Source of the DNA: Thuidium tamariscinum
Taxonomy: Eukaryota; Streptophyta; Bryopsida; Hypnales; Thuidiaceae
Length of the DNA stretch: 64,000 nt
Reading direction: 5' to 3'
Assembly (NCBI GenBank): GCA_947034885.2
Contig: OX344756.2
Coordinates: forward strand, 24,039,489-24,103,488
Of this stretch, positions 1-13,130 are shown piece by piece; the first letter of the stretch is position 1, and every line of letters begins with the position of its first letter. The position numbers and the translations under genes are program-made. The notes beneath the pieces are model-generated. The model was not told where the DNA came from. It made no database searches and saw only the letters and a list, made by a program, of their open reading frames with translations.

Positions 1-742
1 TATGGGCCATCATACACATTATTATTGTATGAAAGTTGTATGACAATGACAAGGATCCTTTTTATGAGATGAGATTGATTGTCTATGTCTCATATTGGAC
101 TCCAAAAAATTAGTCTAAGTAATGCCTTGACCACATACCTTCAATAAAAAAGAGGCTCTATACTAATTAATTTTAATTTGAAAATGGAGGAGTATTAAGT
201 TGAAAATTGGATAATTCATTAGAATTGTAAAACAAGGTGCCATGAGTATAAGACTCTGGTGAAGAATATTATTTATTTTAGTGTAATTTGTGTATATTGA
301 AAAGTATTTGACAATTATTACCTAACTTTCATTTGTATTGTCATATATAAGTGGCATATTTAATGGCAATGATATTAATGTTAGAAATCTACAACATGTA
401 AAAAATGAAGCCCCCAAATCAACCACATACCGAGCCACATACAGCATGAAAGGTTGGAGGTTTATGAAGTGACCATTAACTATATATTTTAGAGGGAACT
501 AAAGTCTTTTAAATATTTTTCTATAAAAATTTCTTGAAATGTAAATAAAATTTGCATCCAATCTATTGAGTCTTTTCTTTTAACTTTTTGAAATTAGTTA
601 TGAATTTTTGGAGCTAAAATATCATAGGGCTCTAAAATGGTATCCTCATCATAAATACATTATGAAAACTCCCAAATCATTTACCTATGTATTAAACAAT
701 GTTCTTTGAACTTAGGCACTTTATGGATCTTCACCAAATCAT
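1..742. other. AT-rich DNA, no gene seen
   Basis: Stops are frequent in all frames. No exon-like block or terminal repeat was recognised. Confidence 0.5.
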
Positions 743-1032
743 GAGAGGATTTTCAGCTTATGTAGAAGACTACGAGTTCTTGAACTCTGGGACTCGCTGA
801 AAGCTGCCACAGAGGCAATCTGATGTGGCCAAGAGACTGCCACATCAGATATTAATATTTAATTAATATTTTAATATTTTTTCAAAAAAATTATTTTAAA
901 ATTATTTTAAAAATTTAAAATAATATTTAAATTTTATTTATTTATTTATTTTTAAATTATTATTTAATCTGACGGGTTCACAAACTGGTGAATAGGGTTG
1001 AAACGGTCTCTCAAAGCCCTGGAAAATCCTCT
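743..1032. repeat. MITE-like element with short terminal inverted repeats
   Basis: The left end reads GAGAGGATTTTC and the right end reads GAAAATCCTCT, an inverted pair about 290 bp apart. The interior is a GC-moderate head (with the inverted words CTGATGTGG and CCACATCAG), a very AT-rich middle and a GC-moderate tail. A similar layout occurs near 26836-27062. No clean target duplication is visible, so the superfamily is open. Confidence 0.45.
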
Positions 1033-1080
1033 TATGAATCATTTTTAAGGTCAATAAATCATTAAGGTGGGAACACCGAT

Positions 1081-1187
1081 TCTCGTCCATGTATCCATTC
1101 CCATCTATATGAAGCAAGGGTGTACATTTTTCAAAGAAAAATGTGCACCCCTTCTACATATGGGCGGAAATGGATACATGAACGGGA
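1081..1187. repeat. Compact hairpin with 52-nt arms and a 3-nt loop
   Basis: The left arm (1081-1132) and right arm (1136-1187) are the same length and pair along their whole extent with roughly ten mismatches and no gaps. Only AAA (1133-1135) forms the loop. Pairing continues loosely outward (ACACC near 1072 with GGTGT near 1190). It could be a tiny MITE or a small-RNA-producing foldback. An 85-codon reading frame across it is a by-product of the palindrome. Confidence 0.7.
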
Positions 1188-1225
1188 AGGGGTGTTTTGC
1201 CCTTAGCATTCAATTGTTTGTGTTC

Positions 1226-2085
1226 TTAACCCCTAAAGGTCAGAGACTATGTCTTCACCAAAAACACACTAAAACTGCCATTTCTACTACAAGCACCAAA
1301 TTTTTGAAAAAAAACTTTTTTTGACACATGTAACCGTAGGATCTTGTAGCACACTGGTGTCAAAAGATGTGGAAAAAATTTCAGAAATTTCCACCTTGTA
1401 GATTGCAAGATATTAGCATTTGAATTGACAAAACCCCTTTTTTTGTCCTACAAAAAACCAGGCAGCTGCACTTCACAAGGTCACATTTCTATGAAATTTT
1501 TTTTTAAATGGTGGTGCTTCTTTGGATTCATTCTTCATGGCAAGAGAGTGGCTACAAGCTCAAAAAATTCGCATCATTTGAAATTGTACAACATATAGGA
1601 AAAAATTAATGAGTAGAAAGAAGTAGAGAGTGATTCAAAACACTAAATTGTTAAAAAAATATTTATAGAATTAAAAAAGAAGCCAATCACAATGGTTGTA
1701 ATGTTGTGACAAACAATCAACATCCAAAATTTTAATTTTTTTTCAAAAATATTTAAAATTGAGTAAGCTAAAGGCTTCTAAAGTTTATTTTAGAGTAGAG
1801 AATCCATAATTGCCCGCAAATTAAATCTCCTCATAACTTTCATCTCATAAATCAAAATGGAATGATTCAAATCTTTCTGCATATATATACATCTAGAAAA
1901 ACAATTTCAAATTATTAATTTTAAAAACAATGTTTTTATAAGAAATTTTTGGGGTGCCTGCCAACCATTGAAAACTACATATCATGCAATAACTTTTTGA
2001 CCATGTAGTCAAAAGTTATGAAATTTTTGGGCCTTCAAGATACTCCTCGGGCACATGTTGTGTGAAAATTTCAAATTAAAAAAAT
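1226..2085 (-). mobile_element. TTAA/CCCCTAAAGG TIR element, one end missing
   Basis: The left end reads TTAACCCCTAAAGG. The interior follows the copy at 59838-60767 closely: the same block on cytosine-rich repeats of AAAAACACAC, the same CTTCACAAGGTCACATTTCT word, and the same GTAGTCAAAAGTTATG word. Similarity stops near 2085, before the second terminus, so this copy is truncated. It has no coding capacity. Orientation is opposite to the copy at 55680. Confidence 0.7.
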
Positions 2086-2898
2086 AAAAATTCAAGTGCT
2101 TAGGAAATTAACAATCTTGATGAAAATCATAAAAATATTGTCATTTTTTACTATCCCACACAATCAAATATGTATATTAACTATACATTAGGAGTCTAAT
2201 CAACATGTTCTATTTAAACCAAATAATAATGTAATTTCTTAACTTGAAGTGGCTTCACGGAATTTTTTAAAATTATATTTAAGTAGCAAAAGGACACATT
2301 GGAAGTTATATGCCATGTTGGTCTTTGTATGCAACAACAAAATTAGAGGAAAGTAATTGTCTAAGAAAATATTTGTTACTACAATGTATATACTACAATA
2401 CCTTTTAATGCCCACATTTTGATATTGTTAGAATTGCGGTACCAATATAAATATTTCACTACTAAATTTGTATTAAATGCAATTTTGGTATTGCCACTTA
2501 AAAATTGCAATAGTGATTCTATATTTATAAATTTAGGTGTCTATAGACATTGACTTAATTTTATTTATACAATAAAATTGCTCCTAAACATTAAGGTTGT
2601 TTTGATATTTTGTTTGTCAATTGTCAAAAAATTATGTATTGTCTTCATATTTCAAATGCACAACAATGACAAAACTAAATGAGATATAATTGCTATGACA
2701 ATAAACCTCAAATGTAATATATTTTTGAACTTTTACATTTTGATTGACACAAAAAAATTGATATTTGTTTTGAATTGAAATTTGAAATTGTTCAAATGTT
2801 AGAATAATGAAACATTGCAACTTTCAAATAAAAATACATATTTCAATGATAAAACCCTAATCTATTTCAAGTTTATTAGAAGTTTTGAATTTCTTGAA
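2086..2898. other. AT-rich DNA before the candidate gene
   Basis: No gene is recognised. An open frame continues upstream of the ATG at 2899 to a TTG near 2815, but TTG is not a usual plant start. A TTATTAG just before 2880 could be a 3' splice site, so an upstream exon is possible. Confidence 0.4.
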
Positions 2899-5800
2899 AT
2901 GTATATTCACAAGGGTGGGCGATTTTTTCCTTACAATTGGGACTCTCTTGAAGAGGATTCAGATCTATGGCAACAAGTAGTAAATAGAAATAATGAAGTT
3001 GAAAATGAATCAATATCTAATTTTAATGAAAGCACCACATCATATTCATTGCATCCCAAAATAAATGATGAAATAAATTCTTATAAATCATCTATCCTAA
3101 AATTTGGTCAAAATCCTTCGAGAACTAATTTTCAAGTTGATCAACATGTTAATCTTGATGGAAATTCATTGCCTAATGAAAGTGTTGAAGAGTATTCTAA
3201 AAATATTTGGAAGTCACAAATGCATCAAAAAAGTAATTTGACATACCAAACTTCTATACAAGATAACATTGGTACTCAAAATGATCAAATAAGTGTTGTT
3301 TTGGAAGAACAATGTGTTCAAGATCATGATGCTACACCTAAAGAAGATACTCTAATAACATTTCTATTGCCTAAAATTGAAGAAAATATTATAATACAAT
3401 CTACATCAAATCTTCAACCTAGGATCTTGTTAAGAAAATCATTTCTTCCTCAAACATTAGAAAACGCACTATGCAAAGACTTTGAAAATTTGCATTTACA
3501 ATCTCAATGTGTAAATAATGACATGCATAATAGATTGAATAAAGATCCTTCATTAGAAACACCTTTATCTTTGCAAAGCAATTTGACATTCATGTCAAAT
3601 AAAGATGTATTTTCAACACAACAAAGTTGCTCAAATCTACAATTAGAATCAAATTCACCTTCTAATGAACAAAAGGATTTAATTTCTAGTGAAGTCATTT
3701 CCATACCTATGCAAGAAAGCAATATTCCTTCTAATCAACAAATAAATGTCTCTCAATTGCAAAATGTTTTACCTTCGAACCCAAAAAATAATCTACTCTT
3801 TAATCAACATGAAAAATTTATTCTTCAATCAAAAAATGAATCAATATCCAAGCAACAAAATAGTACAATTTCAAATCAACAAAGAAATTCTATTTCTCAA
3901 CCTTCAATACCTATCCAAGAAAATAATATACCTTCTAATCAACAAATAAGTATCCCTCTACTACATAATGTTTCATCATCAATACAAGAAAATGATTTAC
4001 TCTCTAATCTACATGAAAAATTTATACCTCAATCACAAAATGATTCAATGTCTAAGCAAGAAAACAATATAATTTCTAATCAAGAAAGAATTTCTATATC
4101 TCAACCACAAAATGATTCAACAACCAAACAAGATAGCAATTCACCTTCTCAACAACCAAACAATTTCATTTTTCAATCACAAAAAAATCCAACATCCAAA
4201 CAAGAAAATAATTCAATTTCCAATCAACAAAGGGAGTTTTCTATTGAACAAGAAACCATATTGCATCCTACACAAAAAGGATTTTCACTTCTTTCAAAGG
4301 AAAAGGAGTTGTCTAATAGTTTGCAAAATGAATCATTTTCTACAAAACCAATTTCAAAATTACAAGATTCACAAGCTAGTACAAGTACAACTTTGATTGA
4401 ACCTAATTTAGAATTAGAAAAAATCGCTTATTTACAATCTACAATGCAACTTGATGCTCCTAAATCTATAGATTTGAATATTGATACATTAAGTGAAAAT
4501 CCAAACAATGAAAAAGACTTTAAATCACCTATATCCTTAGGTTTAGAAAAAATTGGTAATCAAAATCAATCTAAACCATCTTGTAGATTACAAGAACAAT
4601 CTTCTAAAGCCTTTCATTTTTATAAACAAAACTTACATAAAATTTTACATTCTAAGTGGATTCAAAAATTAATAATTATTCCAGCCCAATGCAATGGTTG
4701 TTATAACATTACTCCTGTGGTAAAAATTTAGTAATATGAACAATAGTACATTAGTTATATTGGCCTCAATTTGTTTTATAACATGTAAGCTTTAAAGATT
4801 AATAAATTCAATATTTTTATATTTATTTGGTTTGTAAATTTTTTGATAGAATTTCTCTAAATTTACAAGATTTTCTATTTGACTTTCAATATTTTCTAGT
4901 TTTCACTTGCTATATTCAAAAGTATATATCAAATCTAATAATTACTATAAATATCATAAATTAAAACCTAAACTAATAACAAATCTATATGGATATATTG
5001 TAAATATATACAAATCTATTTCAAGATATTTATAATTCATTGACGTAAAATTCAAGTAATGTATATAATAGTTTATTAATAATAGCTTAATGTTTTAATG
5101 ATGAAGGTCTTTTGACATCTTGAAATAGAACTATTATATTTTAAATGTGGCCTTGCTCAATTATTTTGTAAGAAAATTTTGTTATTAGCTTTATATACTA
5201 TACTAAAAAATATATCAATTTTCATTTTTTTAACTATTAAAATAAAAGATAGAATGATGTTTATTTATTTATTTTTATTAATGAAGTTAATAGATAAATA
5301 TTTAAAATAAATTGAAGGTATCAATAAACATTTTCTGATTAGATGTTATATAATTTTTAAAATAGTACTTTATTATTATTTATTTAAAGGTTATTATTTA
5401 TTTATTATTTATTTTATTATGTCAAAAAAATTTCAAATCATAAATGTGGTCTTAAAAACTAGGGTGCCAAATTAATTTTAAAAAAATTGTAAATTACTAA
5501 GATCTAATTATGGATGTTTGCAAATCAGTACAACAATCAAGCGCATCATTAGCTATACATGAAAAATGTGATGGAAATAATACCTTTGGTTTGGTTGACA
5601 GTTCTGGAAATTACCTCAATAAATTAATTTCAGAGGTAATAGTCATCTTTCAATGCTATAATGAATCAAACAAAAGTACTAAATATAAAAAAGAATCCTA
5701 ATAAATTTACTTGCACCAATAAACAATAATTTAGATAATCTTTTGAGTATCATTTGAATAATATTTTAGTCATTTTAAGTGCATAAAAATTATCATATAT

Positions 5801-8438
5801 TTTATGAAATGACATCAATTAAAATTGAGATGAATGGTATTTGTTTGATGCAAATATTAAGATAATTTTGTTTCTTAAAGTTATGTGAAATTTAATTTTA
5901 AAGGTATCTATTAATTATTTTTCATTTATTTATTTATTCCATAAGTTGTCTTGTAGGATTTTCAATTTAATATGAGTCTAGAAGCTCTAGGTTAGAAGCT
6001 TGTTTATATTTGTTTGTTTTCAATATTTCTACCACTTTTACAATACTATCGAAAATAATAATGAAGTTTTTTTACAAATACATATTAATTTCATCTCATG
6101 TGTAGGAAAAAGAAATGCTATTGTTTGAAAAGCTTAAAGGTAAAATATCAAAACTTGTACAATTACTTTTATTAAAAAAAATTTAATCAAAATTATTTAT
6201 TTATTTCTATCTTTTAGAACTAAATCGATGTGATTGATTAAACAAATTTAAGGAAATAATTCAAGTTTGGGGACTTGATTACTAAAACAACTTTGGTTTT
6301 ATTTCTTTGTGTCATTATCTTTAGTACAATTATTTAGAAAGTTGCATACAAATTTTGCAGAAATGGACATTATACAAGCACAGCTAAAATCAATCATTTT
6401 TGGATGCTCCCTTATGTATGTAAACTTCAGTGTTGAAATTCACTATCATAGGTATATAAAAATTAATGTACATTGAAAAGGGATTTTAACCCCTAAAGGA
6501 CTGAAGTCCCCTAAAAGGACACTTGGAATTTCGGGCAGGTTTGTGTGACCTGAATTTTTTCTATGATTTTTTGAAACTTTTTTTGAAGATAGGAAATCAG
6601 GTTAGCTTTCCAAAAATATAATTTTTATTTCAATTGGTACTTGGAAGCAAAAGTTATGCCATTCTAAGTCCAAAAAGCAGTTTGCCGGGCAGGACAAAAA
6701 CAACACAAAAACATTTATTTTTTTATTCTTTATTTTTTATTCTCAAAAATTATTTTTGTTCTACATCTGAATCTTTGGTTCATTTTATTTGGACAAATAA
6801 TGAGAAAGTTACGGACAATCTTGTGTTTCGGGCAATCTAAGCACCTTCTTCAAAAAATAACTTATAGAATTCATTTTTGAATGCAATTTTTCAAATTTTT
6901 CAAATTTTCTTTTTTGATAGGATTTAGGATGTTTGCAAGAAAAAGCTCATCTTTGGGATCATGGTTTTTCAATTACATCTTGAAGTTATTAACAACTTAG
7001 TGTTTTGTTCAATCTTGGACCTACTTCTACTTAACAATTTTTTAATGAATGAAAATCAAGTAGTTTTTTTTTGAAATTTTTTCCTCTAATTTTCAACTCA
7101 AAAGTTCAACATAAAAAATTTTAACTTCATGGTCCATTGTGCAAAAAAATTCAACAAATGGCAGTCAAAGCCATTTGAAATTGCAAGTTAGAGTTCAAAA
7201 AAACTTTTTTTTTCCAACTTTGAATGTTAATATCTTCCAATCCATATGACCAAACTTCATGAAATTTTTACCACATGATTTCAGACAAGTAATTTACAAG
7301 ATTCTATGATAATATTTTAAGAAAATTGTTTTCTTTTGGTTTTTTTGGGAAGAAGTAGCAAACATGACAGTTTTGAGTGGTTTTCAAGCCAAAAAATGCC
7401 TTAGTCCTTTAGGGGTTAAGGGGACTAAAAAATTAAAAAGACTTATCGTAGAAAATTGTACTAGATGATTAAAATATGATGTACCCTCCTCCCTCCAAAC
7501 ACTTCAATAAATATTAATGTACAACAAAGGTAGATATTTACTTAGTGAAGGATGTTGATTAATTAGTATAGATCTCTTGAAAATCCATATTCAATGTAGA
7601 TTTAAATTCAATATATGATTAAATTCAATATATGATTAAATATAATATGTTTTTTGTATAATTTTACATTTCATAATGTATGATTATTTTGATAATTTTA
7701 ATTTCATAATTCTAATAAAAATATTCTTTTTTTTTATGAACATCAAATGATAATCTATATGTAGTTGCTAAATTAATTGTATTTATTTGTAAATAATTGA
7801 CTAAATTGGCATTATATAAAAAATCAAATTATATCATTAGATAATTATTTATTTATTTATTTTAGGATACCAATTACAAATGGAAAATTTAACCTTGGAC
7901 CACATCAAGTAAGGCATTTGATTTTCAATTTTAATGTTCTATAAATTGACTTTTTTTTAACCTTTATGAAAAGAAAAAAAACATTATTTAAATTAAATAG
8001 TTATCAAAACTATTACTTTGTTATCCTATTTTTACTATTTTTTGTATTGATACTTAGTATTTGTAAATCAGTACAAGGAGAGACATTGCTCAAAATAATA
8101 TGATTATATTTATTGATGTTTCAAATATAAATTGGTTCTATATTTAATTTAAATTTTTTAACATTATGATTTTTAGAATAATGTGAGATTAATAACATAC
8201 ATTCTTATACTACTTTAGAAATGCAATTAATTGAGGTTAACATAATGGAATTTTTTTTTTATTAGATTGTTATTAGTAATTTTTTCTAATATATGAGTGT
8301 ATCATGAAAAGATTGATAAAATTGTTAAAAATCTTGTGGCAGATAATTTGTTTAATAAAACATCAACAATTTGGGAATACATATAGTATTGTTGTAACAT
8401 TAAATGGAGACGGTTGTCTTCAATCTATGTCTCCTTGA
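2899..8438 (+). CDS. Candidate six-exon gene of unknown function, Q/N/S-rich N-terminal part
   Basis: I do not recognise the product. A 1.8-kb open frame runs from ATG 2899 to a stop at 4729-4731 in otherwise stop-rich DNA. It is dominated by Gln, Asn, Ser, Glu and Lys, and holds an imperfect 67-68-residue tandem repeat. A phase-consistent splice model is 2899-4555, 5502-5635, 6106-6139, 6361-6451, 7866-7908 and 8343-8438. It has GT donors and AG acceptors throughout and ends at TGA, giving about 684 residues. The last four junctions are the best: phases 0, 1, 2 and 0 agree in order with no stop. The first junction (ATTG|GTAATC to CTAAG|AT) is weaker, and the long exon could instead use GTG|GTAAAA at 4720. 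The C-terminal part (about 130 residues) is not low-complexity and has alternating Leu/Ile/Lys typical of a helix, then a short beta-like stretch. Intron 4 carries a TIR transposon (6486-7419). No RNA evidence is available; a decayed gene is the main alternative. Confidence 0.42.
3703..4104 (+). repeat. Two tandem ~200-bp coding repeats within the Q/N-rich exon
   Basis: Unit 1 (3703-3906) and unit 2 (3907-4104) each encode about 67 residues that align end to end. They share IPxQExNIPSNQQI near the start, NLHEKFIxQSxNxSxSKQ in the middle and SISQP at the end. A third, decayed partial unit follows to about 4240. The repeat keeps the reading frame, and many differences fall at conservative residues, which argues that it was translated while it diverged. 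Confidence 0.75.
6486..7419 (+). mobile_element. TTAA/CCCCTAAAGG TIR element, full length, diverged subfamily
   Basis: It starts TTAACCCCTAAAGGACT and ends AGTCCTTTAGGGGTTAA, a 17-bp perfect terminal inverted repeat. Length is 934 bp. The interior matches the other copies only loosely (for example CATGAAATTTTTACCACATG), so this is a diverged lineage. No ORF of transposase size is present. It lies in the predicted intron 6452-7865 of the gene above. Confidence 0.75.
7434..7580 (+). repeat. Short (~150-165 bp) MITE, copy 1
   Basis: It shares the words AAACACTTCAATAA and TGTACAACA, then GATTAATTAGT, in the same order and spacing as 55508-55672. It has no coding capacity. It sits just outside the right end of the TTAA element. 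Confidence 0.55.
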
Positions 8439-11400
8439 GCACTTGAATGTTACCTAAATTTGGTGAATTTTAAAAATAAGAAATTCTTATAAATTATTAG
8501 ATTACATATAACTAAATGTAGAAACCTACACTTTTAGATTTTATCTCAATATTAATTCATATGTCAATTATTTCAAACAATTTTTTGATGCATGCAAAAT
8601 CTATTGTATTGTGCAAAAGATTTTTTTATTGAAGTATTAATATATATACACTCATAACTTAAGTCCCGACTCAAGTATTATTTTGACAAAGTCTATACAT
8701 TATAAAAGTAGATACATGATGATATAGATGCAAAGTCAATAGAAACTTTAGTGTTTAAAGATTTGTTGGAAATTATGAACTTAACCATATTTGGCTAATA
8801 AGATTGCCTTTTTATGCTAGACATTAAATACAAAATTTAGAAAAATAAATTTGGTGAATTTTAAAAATAAGAATATTCTTTTAAATTTCATATTTTTGAG
8901 TATGATTTTTTTATAAGATAAATTGTTTGACATCATAGCACCTATTTTTAGATTTTTTTTTATCCTTGATATTTTGATACAATATATTGTATTATATTTG
9001 ACTTATAGAATACGGTATACAAACAAAAATGTGATTAGACTAGAATATACCATTTGGTTGAAAAAGAAGAAATATTTGTATAGTTTTGGTGTCATACATT
9101 GCATGCTTAATATAAAATTGAAGATAACTTTTAGAGATTATATTTATTACAATTGATATTAATGGTGCACAACAATGATACATTGCTAAAGACAGTTCAC
9201 ATTTTTGTATAACTTCTTAAAAGAAAACTACTATTTATTATTCATTCTTGTTAATTTGTTTTTTTGTTTTTTTGTTTCAGAGGGCCTTGGTATTGTAATG
9301 AGTTTGAAACAATGATTTCCTTTAGAAATTTGGAGGTTATGTTCCTCTCATCAATTTATAAAAACTTGACTAAGATATTCTAAGAAAAAAACTCTTATCC
9401 ACAAGATAAATGTAGATAAGATCCTTATGGCTTATCTTGGGTGGGTAATTTAGCATATTTAAAAAACTACATATAGCATAATATAGATAAGACTTAATTT
9501 TTTTTGGCATTATATTTATAAAAAGTTTATAAATAAATTAGGGAACATTCAAAGTGAAAAACATAGGTAGCCTACAAATTTGGTCCCTTATGATTTCTTA
9601 CATGTAATAAAGGGGGAGAAGTTTGAATTCTAGGTATTGTATTTAATATATGTTGTTGCATACAATTGGGTATTTAATGGGTTTCAAGGTTAGACTTGGA
9701 TTGGATAAAATACTATTGAATGAATGAAATTGTACGGATGAAAGCCTAATGATTTTGAATTGGTAGGGTTCTATCTAACTTGCCAATTGCTTGGTTGCTA
9801 AAACCTTATAAGAAGGAAGTATTTGGAAATGTTTGTATAAAATTTGAATTTGGAACAATGTTGAGTTTGGCAAAGAACTTACAGTTTTAGATTGTAGCAC
9901 TTTGATGTTGGTTGGTGCAAAACCAATTGTTGTTGGGTTGCTTGTGGCTAGGGTTAGTTTTTAATACTTGGTCTTAGTAGTTTCAAACAACAATGTCACC
10001 TTGACTGCTATTGTCTCTATTTTGTGAGTTAGATATCTCCAACCTACTTGAACTTTGCATGTGCTTGACAATGGATTTGGCAAGTGAGTTTCACATCCCC
10101 TATGGTCATTGGAACCCATTGGATCCTTTTGTTTGGATGGCCTTGGCTCCTCGCTCATGAAGGAAGTTTTGCAAATGCATGATTACCCATTGCTTTACAC
10201 GGCAATTTTGAGGTACTACGATTTTTCAATTTTGATAGAAATTTGAGTGTAACAATGAATTTATTTTTTGATATTCTTTGAGTACATTATTATAGTCATT
10301 GCTAACATTACATTGTGTGTTTTAGAAAAGGACAATTCTTATTAATTCTAAAATGCGTTCTTTTTTTGCAAATTGTGGGGTGTTTTTTCCTCTCTTGTTT
10401 TACATTTGTTTTGGTATGAGATTCATAAATCTGAAATAGAATTTGAGTTTAGATTCTACCTCCTGAAATTGTTTATAACATCTCTCATATGTCGATCCTA
10501 TAAAACACTACAAGTGGTTTTTTTATGTCTTAATGGCTTTAAGGTAAATTGTCTTAGGATTGTTGAGATCATCTTTACTAATTATTGTATCCCTTTTCTC
10601 ATACTTAGTTGATGGCTTTGTGTTTCTATTTTTTGATGTTTTAATTGAACAAATTTTCTATTGTTGTGCTAGAGAACAAAATCCATCAATTGAAAATCAA
10701 AACAACCAATATAACACATGATAATTAGTGATGTACGCAAAGTCCACTTAGGCCCATCAAAAGATATTTTCTTTGCCTCAAAGATCTTGAAGTTGTACCA
10801 TTTGATTATTTTTAGAAGACCTTGTATTCTATTTCACAAGGCACAATGTGAAAAGATGCAAGAAAAAGTTTGAAGTTGATTAGATATTGTCATGAGGTAC
10901 ATTGTCCATTTAACCTGAAGATGAACTTGGAACATAAACATACTTAAAATATTTTTGAGTGAATTTCTTACAAAACCAAATGAAATTGACACCTAATACA
11001 AGTTATTTTACATACTTTGAGCCTTGGGGACTTAGAATGAATTATTGAAGCTGAAATTGCATTATTGAGTCCTTCAATGTTTGAATTTTGAATATGCTCT
11101 CTATTTTTTGCTTAGATACATGACTATGACAAAATTTAATTGGAAAACGCATGAAAATAGGTTGAATTCCATGCATGTATTGGTTGTATTGCTTTCTAGG
11201 ATACTTTTGCTTTTACTTTACTTTTCAATTCACTTTTTTTCTTATGAATCAATATTGCTAAGATAAAAATCATGCTAATCAATTGTAGAGATACTTTATG
11301 AAAATTTTGTCCTATCTAATGGATGTTTTTAGTGTTATTAGAGTACTTATTTTTTTAAAATTGAAAATGTGGAAGTATGTCAAGTGGTTGACGAAATCAA

Positions 11401-13130
11401 ATTTGTATTGTCTCTAGTTCAAAACTAAAGTGCAAAAATGATGTTATAACTTATAAAATGAAAGGGAGAAAAAAATTCAAAAAATTACCATATCAAAAGA
11501 ATCTCATTCCAAATGAACCATTCCAACAAATTTTATTGAAAAAATGATTATATTTTGCTTGTAATTGAATTTCGAAGGAAATTTGAAATTTCCTTTCGAA
11601 ATGTATAAAAATTGGTGATAGCATTTGTGAGTCTATCCATAGAGATGGAATAAAACTCAAAATCTACAACTTTTATTTGAGTATCAATTCCAAAGTATTT
11701 CTCCAATCTACATTATGATGATTTTTGTCAAATTGTCATTTTCAAAAAAAGATTCCAATTAAGTACAAAAGAACTTATATGCAATTCTAAACAATATCAA
11801 AATCTAAATATAGAATTCAATATTTTATAAAGCTATCAATCAAGACCAAGTTTCAAGGTGTCGAATTTGTGAACTCATCAATTTGAAATTGCATCCTTAA
11901 AAGAACCATAGCTTGAAATCACTTGCTTGAACTTTTTTATATTCATTCACCCCCTCACTAATAGTATATTTGTATAGTTGAAAATTTGACTTCCTTATAG
12001 GAGCTCTATAAATTAATTCACTATTAAAAAATTATTTTGAGCTATACAATTAGAAATATATAGTTAAATGTTTATTCAAAAATTAATAATATTTAAGACA
12101 TGATGAATTATACAAAGAATTTCAATTTCAGTATGCAAAAATATGATGTTTAATGTTAGTAATTATAAATATAAAAATTAAATTCTTAATTCAAGTGATT
12201 TTAAGAGAATTCTATTTAATATTTTGAATCTTTTTTATTCAAGTGTTTTTGAAGGGTCATTTTTTTGACTAGAAAAGTAATTTTTCAAAGCATACACATA
12301 TTTATTTATAGATTATTTATAGAATGTTTTTGCCAAAATAAACTACAAGAATCTTCAAACATTTAGATTGATGAATAAACCAAGATTTTGTATTTTGGAA
12401 GAAGTTGACATTCATTTATTGTTCAAAATATGAATGCTAAGTCCTTAAGGGGTTAAGAGCACATTTTCATGAAGCAATTTACACAACACCTTGAAAAGTT
12501 GCCATTTCAATACAAATACAAGGTAGACAAAAACCAAAACTTATTGTTACCTATGATAATCCATTCTCGCATTGAGATTCTTATTTAGAACAAAGAAAAT
12601 TAGAAGGATGTTAGTCATTTTGAAGATGAATACCATATAAACTCTACCCCTTAGTGTTGATTTATGGCTCTCCTATTCTTAATAAATTGAAAATTTTCAA
12701 CTTATTCATATAGTGACCAAATAATGCATATTGAAGTGAATACATTTAGGAAAACATTGAGTGTCCAATGCATAACTTGAAAAAAATTGAAGAAATGAAG
12801 GATGCATTTAGTCATCTTACAATGTGGTAATTTTTTTTATCGTTTATTTTGGTAAAATGATAATGTCTTTCTATGATAACATTTAGTAGCCTTGAGTTAG
12901 GCTACATCTTCTTCTTTGGAGGTCTCATTTGCAAAATTCATCCACTCATCATTACTATAAGCTTTAGAATTGGAATAGTTGTAGTACACGTATAGTGCAT
13001 ACTCCAATTATTTTCTGCTAATTCTAAAATTAGATACTTTCATCCACAAAAGTTTGTGAAGAAAGAAGGTTTGCCAAAACTTCGTAGGATCTTGGTCAAG
13101 TATTGTACCAAAGGAAATTCCAACCATTTG
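8439..13130. other. Long AT-rich stretch without a recognised gene
   Basis: A slightly GC-richer block at 9960-10170 has a 65-codon frame on the - strand that I cannot place. It may be a decayed exon or transposon piece. GTCCTTAAGGGGTTAA at 12441-12456 looks like one orphan end of the TTAA element family. The rest shows nothing beyond A/T runs. Confidence 0.4.

Noticed and set aside
2815-2898. Extension of the Q/N-rich frame upstream to 2815
   Set aside because: It depends on a TTG start codon, not expected in a plant nuclear gene. ATG 2899 or an upstream exon is more likely.
9282-9383. Possible further exon after a good TTTGTTTCAG acceptor
   Set aside because: Its open frame does not match the phase of the preceding donor at 7909, while the exon at 8343-8438 does and ends in a stop.
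9961-10158. 65-codon - strand frame in a slightly GC-richer block
   Set aside because: No motif, no splice context and no neighbouring frame. It is kept only as a note in the gap entry.
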